Shown: positions 48,438-58,100 of the stretch, piece after piece
Position numbering within the stretch: the first letter of the stretch is position 1
Layout: each line of letters opens with the position of its first letter
Origin: Apostichopus japonicus
Lineage: Eukaryota > Echinodermata > Holothuroidea > Aspidochirotida > Stichopodidae
Direction: 5' to 3'
Length of the DNA stretch: 64,000 nt
NCBI RefSeq assembly: GCF_037975245.1
Contig: NC_092580.1
Span: 33,476,501 to 33,540,500, forward strand
Made by a program: the position numbers and the translations under genes
Notes under the pieces: generated by a model
The model's input: the letters and a program-made list of their open reading frames with translations, nothing else
Told to the model about the DNA's origin: nothing
Databases searched by the model: none

Positions 48438-51400
48438 CAATAACTTAGGAATACATTTGCACTTCATTAAAGAATGGCAACCACTTCCTCCTTCATTCTC
48501 CCCCCCCCCCCCCCCGCCCTACTGGAACTATCCTTGCATCCAGGAAACTATTCCTGGAGCACCTACAGGATTGCTGCCTTTCAATTACTGGCTCACAGCT
48601 TGCTTTGCCAAGCTCACACTTTGAATTAGTACCAAACTATTTGAGTGCAACAACTCTACCCTTTTCTGTTAAAAAGGTCCAAAGTCGTGGGAGGTCAACA
48701 CAGGGGCAAGACTAAAACCAAACTCCACAAGTTTGAATGGACTTGGAAGATGTAGATATGTGTTGGTGAGAATGCTATTGAAGTTTGTGGAGATCAAAGG
48801 TCTTTTGAGGTCAAATTCTTAAAAACTTGTGAAACTGCAGTAAAGCTTGGATGAGGTTGGTCTGATTAACAAAGTATCTGGTTTAATGAGTAACTGGAAT
48901 ATCATTAATGGTCCTTCCATTGTAATTTCCTTGACAAATACACCAATCATTTCATGGACCATCACGTCAGTCTCCGCCAGATCAATAAAACACCAGAGAA
49001 GAATACAAATCTAAAGTAGTTGTGATCTTAGCCAATCTATTTTAATTGTTAAATTATGATGCTGTAGGTCATTAACATTGGACATCAAGCAAAAACCAAA
49101 TAGTAAGTGAAAGAACAACTTAAAATATTCATGTCAATGCAAATAAAACACTGGATTAACATAATGGATGTATAACACTAGCAATCATTACTGTAATTAA
49201 TTTAATTTTATGAACTTTGGTGTATAATATTCAAGGTTATGATTATAAATGTTTACAGATCTGGATGGACTATTTGCACTATCCAACATGGGCACCATTT
49301 CTTTATACTTGCATACATAAGTAAACAGTGGAAGCCCAAAGTACTCCGCCAGTCGACACAAGTTTCTAATTCTAATAACCACTATCCTGTCCTCTCACAT
49401 TAAAGTACATCACATACAACATTGTCTCAACAGTGTGTAGATTTGGTAGCAGCTAATGTGATGTCTTTACAACTAACTGAAAAGTTGACCTTGTTAAGGA
49501 TTGTCTTTACATAACAGAGGGACAAATATCAACAAGATACAGACATAACATCCTTGATTTTAACAGAACTGCTCTTTGAGGCTAATCTGGTGTGGGTGGG
49601 TGGGTATAGGCCATCGGTGAGTGGGCAAAGTCCAAGACAGTTACACAGCAAATGAGCTGAAAGGACTCTTCACTTATTAAACCATGTACTCGAGGCATTA
49701 CTTTAATAGCCACAGTATGTAGAGCCTGGACAAGAAGATCAAACAACCACTTTTCACCCCAGTCCCCTTACATGACTAACCATATGATGATAACGATGTT
49801 ATGTCAAGTGAGTATCATGGATCCCTTGGAAAGGGAATATATTCTACACACAATCTACATTATACTGTGCAAACATGATCATATGATCTTTGGCCATTCA
49901 TGATTGAACAACCAAGCCATCAAAACTCACAAACTATCCCAAGCCACCATGTAAGAAAATATTGAATACTTATATCAAACATTCAGGTAACAGTCTTTGG
50001 ATATTTGCATAATTGACAAGCAGTGTAGTAGTGAGATACGATAATATTACATCTTTGGCGTAAAATGATCAAATTAACAGGTGAACTTTCCGATATTTCT
50101 ACGGTGGTTATAGTTAACATTTTATAAGTACTTAACATATATGTAAATGTAATTTACAATGGCTTTGGTGAAAATTGACAAAGACTGACCTGGGTAATTT
50201 CTGACTTACTAACATACACATACACTGAGGGTCTGGTCACTACTGGAGTAATTCTTAACCGACACTAGAACATAGCCATAGGTGACACATTCGTATGACT
50301 CGGTTCATAGATTGAGCCTTCTTTCATAGGTTAATGCAAAATTAGCCTTTCTTCCTGCCTTGACATCATCAACAATGTAAATACAAAAGGCTATAACTTT
50401 GTTAAAGTTACCCAAGATAGGACTTAAGGCACAACAAGAAACCAAAATGATCAATTTCTGAGCTGAAGTCCTCACTCCTAAGTGGGGATTGTGACAGCTA
50501 ACAGAAAACCATACAAAATCAGTGTGAGTCATCAAGTGTACAATGATAGCATTGTGATGCAACTTGTGTTCTACTACCCCATAAACTAACCATTCTAGTT
50601 TTGATTTAACCCCAAATATTACCCCCCCAAATTTGTTTGTACATTTCAAGTTCTTTCTCTCTTTTTGGGATGACTTCACACCAAGAAGAGAAACAAAGAG
50701 TATCAAGATATCACCTTATCTTTGGCAAAACAACTAACAACACTAAATAGAAAATAAATACACCTATTAACAAAAGTGATTGGGTCCAGCAGCCTTAATT
50801 GTGCTGAAAACTCATAGGAATTATAACTGTAAAATCTACATAGCCTAACCACTGCCTAGTTTACATGAAATACAACTATTTACATGACAATATATATACA
50901 AAAAGAAACACATACCCTGAAACATCTTCGTTGATATAGTCAGATGATAACTGAGAACTGGTATTGTATTTAGTAAAACTTTATTAATGTGTACACCCTG
51001 TATGTAACGCTTCAAGTATTTTTACAAATGTTTGCCAATCTTCTATTCCTGGCAAACGATTTGCTTAAAATACAAGCTTGTCTTATTGTTTAACAATGCA
51101 ATACCAATAGTTATACATCTTATGCAAGGATTCTGTTACAGATATCTAGTAGTCATGTGTTAATTTTTTCAGGAGACTGTTACTTGCTCATTTATGGCAA
51201 AATGACAGTAAGATGGAATGGAAAATTACCGGACAGGCCTTAATCTATCGTCAGATGAGACAATCAAATACCTGGTTTAAAACAGTATGAACATAAGATA
51301 GAGGAGTGTCATACCAGGTTCAAACACATCTGATTATCGGATGGAATAACAAACAAAACAACTGATTCAATCTGTCTAGCCGTCTCCTCCTCAACATCTT

Positions 51401-51972
51401 GAAATCACTAGCTGGACATTTGCTGATGCTCTCAGAGCTGCGGCTGCCGATCCACTCCATCCTCCAAGGTGAATCCTTTGTATTTCATCACAGCCACTAT
51501 CAATATGATATGCACACTGACTGCTCGCTCCGCAGGACTTACACTTGCACCGTGTAACAGTCTCTTACAGAAAATGCATCCGGTTCATATCATGGAAAAC
51601 AGCATTCTGTCTAACTTTGAGCTCTCTGAAATACCTTCCCATATAACAGTTTAAATCTTCAGTTTGCACACTCGAAATATACTTGATGCTGGATTATAAT
51701 AGAGAAATATGAAAGGAGAAAATTTGTGCTAACATGCAGCCCAGAGAACCTAACATGCAGATGTAAATACACACACTGTTCATTTTACAATGGTAGTGAG
51801 TGGTTAGTCACAACCACCCTTTACTCAAAGTTATGCAGGTATCTATAAATACACAAGCTGAAAAGCCTCTCTGCAACAAAATATCGTTGTATAGTCAAGA
51901 CTTCTAGTGCTATGATCGTAAGAGCATTCTAACTGAAGATCCAGAATTTGGAACAGAGTGCATCCAAAACGT
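48431..51972. other. Intergenic region and SLC6 3' UTR
   Basis: A C-run at about 48501-48515; a GGTCA-rich unit at 48670-48850; otherwise no coding exon. The part from about 50980 to 51972 is probably the SLC6 3' UTR. Reading frames at 50305-50706 and 51948-52234 are chance or overlap the last SLC6 exon. Confidence 0.45.
50980..50985 (-). promoter_or_regulatory. Candidate poly(A) signal of the SLC6 gene
   Basis: TTTATT on the + strand reads AATAAA on the minus strand, about 990 bases after the stop at 51973. No other clean AATAAA was seen closer on that strand. Confidence 0.35.
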
Positions 51973-52113
51973 TCAGAGGTTATATTTCAGAGAGCAAGAT
52001 GCATGTGCCATCCAAGCGTTGGAAGGGGAAGGGCTGGGCACCACTGGAACTTCTTCCTTCACATTCACTGCCCCTCCAGCTTCACAATCCTCATCTGCTC
52101 GAATGTATTTCAG
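51973..52113 (-). CDS. SLC6 last exon: cytoplasmic C-terminus
   Basis: Acceptor ttaaag, stop TGA. It encodes [20 protein letters not shown], then a Pro/Ser-rich stretch and a final SLKYNL. The tail is less conserved, as expected, and its acceptor is weaker than the others, but the frame continues and no better end was seen. The final residues do not form a class I PDZ ligand. Confidence 0.8.
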   Translation of the reverse strand: MKYIRADEDCEAGGAVNVKEEVPVVPSPSPSNAWMAHASCSLKYNL

Positions 52114-55100
52114 CTTTAAGCAGGGGTGTAGATATGCATGGGCATACTATCAGGATTCTTGCCTAGATGACTTAAGTCTGGAGTTGTCAGTATTCTCCAA
52201 CGCTGTGTATGAAGAGAAAGATCACAACGTGTAAGCCACAACTCTTGTAAGCCATACACTAGTAAACTAATGCACAGGTGTAGTTCATTTGCACACCAGA
52301 TTGGGTTATCTAACCTCACAAGGATAGACCAACTGTTAAGGGCTCCCATTTACTAACGATTGTTCAAAAAGGTGGTTCCATATCGTATGACTATAAAGAC
52401 TTTAAAGATTCTGATAGCTGACAGGCCTTCCTTGGCAGCACAAAGCAGGTATAGATCAGCAGGGATGTGATATCAGTGGAAACAAAGTCAATGAAGAAAC
52501 CAGTGCCTAATGCACCCCTACCTAAAACAGAATGGTAGAATCTTTTATTTTATTGAATATGCGTGACGTACCTCTGCTATTGAACCTGGTGTCATGATCA
52601 TTCTAACAATCATATTCCCTGGAATACAGAGGATGGAAGAGAGAGCTAAAGCCCAGCCGATGGCTTCACCCCAAAGAGGATAGACATAATCGTTATACTT
52701 CAATGGTTGCCATTGTACCACAGCAAAGAGCCAAATAGCCTGTAATGAATGATATCAAGATACATTAGGAGATTCAATTGATAGATTTGAAAACAACACA
52801 TCAGTAATTAACCCTTGAAGCAGGTATACACACAAACTATGTATAGGGATCAGGTCTAACCTCAAAACCTGCAGTTTACACAAAACATCTCCCTCTAAAA
52901 CAAGTGGCCTTATTTTGTGTACTTAATTATCGTCATGATGACTATAGTTGTTATATCATCAACTCTGAATAAACACCTTCATGGTGGTACTGATCTCAAG
53001 CTAAGAGATAAAACAACAGAAAAACCACAGAGAGAGAGAGGTGGAGCCTTCACCATCCTGCCAACTTTGTTATCAGCAATAATTCAAGGACAATTTGAGC
53101 AATTAACTTGGAAGCAGTTGGTCAATAACAACAGTGTTTGTACTTCAAAAAATAAGTAAACAGTTTCACCCAGAGTTGACATGTTTAATCTTGTGATAAT
53201 TAATACTGCAGATTACCCATTGAAAGATATGAATAGGATAACTACTTGTTTGAGCTGCTAGTTCCACAGCTGTAGTATATGCCATCAGATAATTGGTACC
53301 TTCTTTCATGACAAAGCAAAAGAACTGTTTGCTAGATGACTTACAAAAGATATCGAGGGACAGTTAACAGCCCAGGATATTTAAACCATGCATGACTTAT
53401 GTATGACATGTATGACTTACCACAGATATCAAGGGGACAGTTATCAGCCAAGCATATTTAAACCATGGGAATGGACGGTAACCAATCATCTCCACCATAT
53501 TTTCATAATACCGGTTAGCTCCTGTGAAATTGAAGCAAACATCAAACATTTATTAGTATTCTGTGTCATATAATCTTATATAATATTCAGTAATGTTCAT
53601 CACTCTTTTAATAGTTGTTCTGAAGTTGTTAGTCTTTCCTACCATCTTCTGAGATCATAATGCTGTTTACTTACATAACTAACTCAAAATATTGACTTTC
53701 ATAAAACTACACTATTCAGATGATGTCATTGCTGACAGACTAACATATTACATGAGGCAAAAGAAGCAGTTTAAATGCCACAGAACACAAAGGGATTATG
53801 AAAGCATTTTCAGTTCATATCCTGGCCATGGAGACTACTCGATTCTTTTATTTGACTGTTAAAGGGACAACAAACACAGTACTACTCACCATAAACCCAG
53901 GCAATGGCAAAACTTTCACTAAAGGCCATAATGAGCAGCACAACACCACTGACTGAGTAATAGTCATACAGCTGGAATATATACTGTCCACCCTGGAAAA
54001 GAAATTAAATCAAGAGAAAGGTTGGTCAAGCTATGTGTTCTGAATGCTAGGACTCAAAAGAGCTGAAATTTCCAATGTCCAGGACCAGCTATTTGGGAGG
54101 GCAGGGGGGGGGGGTGGCAGGCAGAACAATATTTATGTTGAAGGGTATAATGGCACAAACATACATTTTCCAAGTGCATCAATGATGCACATTCCAAGTT
54201 GCTTTATAAATGTATTCAGGATTAAAGTGATTGCAGTAAGGAGGTGATGTGTGTGATATTTGGTAACAATTCACAGGTAGAAGTGTCCAGAATGAAACTC
54301 CAATGGACCCTGTCTGACCTTTAACCTAACAGCATGCTTGAACAAATTAAATATGATCCATTGTTCAAAAATAAATGTGGTACAGATGCTTTCATTCATA
54401 GTGAGGATGCATTTTGGAATTTCAAACTGTCAAACAAAGATGTGACTCAATCATTGACCTACAACACCTGAACACCATGGCACTGAAGGAGAGATCGACT
54501 TTGTATGATTGAAAACACTTCCAAACTAATCACTGAAAGTCCTTAGAGGTAACATTTATGTGGACAGTCAGTGCATAAGTAGCAAAATTCTGAATTCCAC
54601 AAAGTAAGGGTAAACCTTCAGACAGCAAGCAGAGCAAAAGATTATTTCCACAATGAAATTATGGGTACTGTGCAGTCGAGACTTGTTTGATGACTATGTG
54701 ATATTAAGGTGATGTGAATGCTTCTTTGTCAAAAGCCTGCCCTCTATCAGCTTGTATTTCTGTCACTCTATCACACAATCTACAACATAGCATCAGGGCC
54801 CTTGGAAAAGTTGCTTCCCAAAATTGCTGGCAAACAGAGCATACTTGATTTTGAAGTCAGCCAAAATAGCAATAGGTGTCTGTTACACTTACCTCCACCT
54901 CCCCCCCAACCCCCTTTAGAGAACTGACCTCTGCAAAATGTACTTACCTCGCAAATCATGAACATAGCAGGTATAGCGGAAACCATACACACAATCAGAG
55001 AGAACACCTCTCTTCTGTATCCTCCACGGACATATCTCGGGAAAATATCACCAACAGCTGTAACAAAGCTCTCAACTTGTACAAACTGTAGGGAAAAAAT

Positions 55101-58100
55101 GAAAAACCATTATCAATAAACCATTGCCAATAAGAACCATACATCAAAGGAATCAAAATTTCAACCAAGCAGGTTCAAATATTTCATATCAAAATAAGTT
55201 TACATCTCTTAAACCCGACCACAAAAATGATGCTCAGGTTAGACCTAAATCAGAATCAATCTGGATCAGCTTTCCAAGGACGTTGCGACCCCTCTTAGTC
55301 AAACAGCTGCTACATAGGAGAAGAAATGTTTGGTTAATACTTGCCTGGCTATCAAGTCCAACCAGAATAAGCATGAAGAAAAATATACAGGACCAGATGG
55401 GTGCCCCTGGCATCATAGAAACTGCTGTTGGGTATGCAATGAAGACCAGACCTGGACCTGTTGAAATTTTGATGAAAGTGTGATGTTGTCATTTATCAAA
55501 GCACGTCGAGAGAGAGAGAGAATAGGCGAGAGGCAACAATTGTGACGAGCAGAAACAAAGTGGAATGGAGCACCGAGTAAGCACAACGTACCTTTGTCTG
55601 CAACGTCTGTAACATTGACACCTTGCTGGTGAGCCATGAAGCCCAAGACAGAGAAAATGGCAAAACCTCCATAAATACTTGTGAAACTGTTCATGAAAGC
55701 CAAAATCATGGTATCTCTGAATAGGAAAGAAAAAGAAATCAATGTTACATCCCACTGTGTACATAAAATACAAGTGTTGAAATCAAAGTTACATCCCACT
55801 GTGTACATAAAATACAAGTGTTGAAATCAATGTTACATCCCACTGTGTACATAAAATACAAGTGTTGAAATCAATGTTACATCCCACTGTGTACATAAAA
55901 TACAAGTGTTGAAATCAATGTTACATCCCACTGTGTACATAAAATACAAGTGTTGAAATCAATGTTACATCCCACTGTGTACATAAAATACAAGTGTTGA
56001 AATCAATGTTACATCCCACTGTGTACATAAAATACAAGTGTTGAAATCAATGTTACATCCCACTGTGTACATAAAATACAAGTGTTGAAATCAATGTTAC
56101 ATCCCACTGTGTACATAAAATACAAGTGTTGAAATCAATGTTACATCCCACTGTGTACATAAAATACAAGTGTTGAAATCAATGTTACATCCCACTGTGT
56201 ACATAAAATACAAGTGTTGAAATCAATGTTACATCCCACTGTGTACATAAATACAAGTGTTGAAATCAATGTTACATCCCACTGTGTACATAAAATACAA
56301 GTGTTGAAGTCAATGTTACATCCTACTGTGTACATAAAATACAAGTGTTGAAATTATACAACAGACAATAGCTGTTCCTGCAACTCAGTGAATGTGTGAA
56401 GAGAGAAGGAACAACTCTATAACATATCCATCAATATTGACATTTGTATAAAACACTAAAACTAAACAGTTCTATTGTGGGACCATTTTCCTCACAAACT
56501 TCAAGTCTTCCTTCCCTAAAAGTATTACACGTTACACAAGTCCTACTTGGCCAATACTGTGATAGCATGAAACATCTTACTTGACATGCATTGGTACTCA
56601 AGATCTCCTATCATTCCACCCCCTCCTCCACCATGGCCCTAGCTTCAACAGTACAATTCTCTACCTGTTATCTAATTATAGGATGTTTTGCACAACTCAA
56701 AGCAGTTTGTTTTCTCAAACTTGAAAATATTTGACCTCCTTTCTTGGCCAAGGAGAACTAATGGAAAAGGTCACAACCACACAGGAAGATTGCTCAACTG
56801 ACAGACTCTTCACCAGTTTGGGTTGCTGTCATTTAACACACTAACCTGTAACAATCATGATGGAATTTATTGTAACTTCCAAGGGCAATCAAAGCTGCAA
56901 ATCCAATGGCGTAGGAGTAGAAGATCTGGGTACCACCATCAATCCAAACCTTAAAGGGTAGAAATTAAAGAATTGTGATTCAACAGGAGGAGGATGAAGA
57001 GAAAGAGAGACCAGTTCAAGTTTGTAAGCAGCTTTTGAAATATAAACATCTTGCTGTGTTAATCATTTTAATCCCTGGTATGATGATGAGGGTTTGTTCT
57101 TAGTTACAAATGTTGTTATATCTTTTGTAGCTTTAGAAAGATTATGTTTTTCAATCTTTGATGACCCTCCATTAATCTTTTGGTCACCCTTAAAAAAAAA
57201 AAAAACGGTTGCAACCTCCAGCAGTTTGAATACCACCAAGGATCTAGATGATGGTAGCTTTATCATGTCGTCCAGCATTAACCACAACCACATGGGCGTC
57301 GTCGCAAAACTTCATTTTAGAAAGAGTTATAGTTACCTGGCTGTCCAAGAGTCTTGAGAAGTCAGGAGTAAGGTAAAACTTGATACCCTCCCCAGCTCCT
57401 GGAAGTGTCACTCCACGGATCAGGAGGATAGTTAACACTACATAGGGAAATGTAGCGGTGAAGTACACAACCTGAGGGGAGAGAATGAGAATCAACTGAG
57501 ATGGTCATTTAGTCACAACCTACTTAAGATCTTGAATATCAGCATATCTTGATTCAGGGGCGGATGCAGGATTTGTGACAGAGTGGGGGGGGGGGTCTGA
57601 CTGGTCCAGCCACGCCTGAACGTAAGACTATCTAAGCAGGGCGCCACCATCAGTTGGCGCGGAGCGTACCAGAACATTTCTGGCTTTACAAACCCCCCAG
57701 ATGGCCGGAAACGGCACTTCCCGAGTATTCTAAGCTGCATGTACCTAGCCTGAAAATATGGATCTCATGTCTGCAATTTCCCAATTGATGAGAAGTAAAC
57801 AATCTATGAAATATGGTAATACATATCAGATGAGTTGAGATGATACAAAAATCATAATGCCTTTAGCCCCCAATCCCCCTCCCGTTCCGTCACCACTGTT
57901 TGATGCAGGGCCGGATCCAGGATTCTGGAAGGGTGAGGGGTTTGGCCTCCAGTGATCCCAGGGTCTAAGGGGAGTGGGCTTCCCTCTATCCATTGTGAAA
58001 TTCTTGGATATTTAAGTACAACAGGGAACCCCCTTCCATTTAGCCATGCAAAGCACCTCTCTCTTTTTTTTGGCCAAGAGCAGGGGGGTCCGGACCCCCT

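Noticed and set aside
50305-50706. 133-codon minus-strand frame
   Set aside because: Lies beyond the SLC6 3' UTR; no conserved motif and no splice or start support.
55736-56355. Regular array that might look CRISPR-like
   Set aside because: The 44-bp units are head-to-tail without unique spacers, inside a eukaryotic intron.
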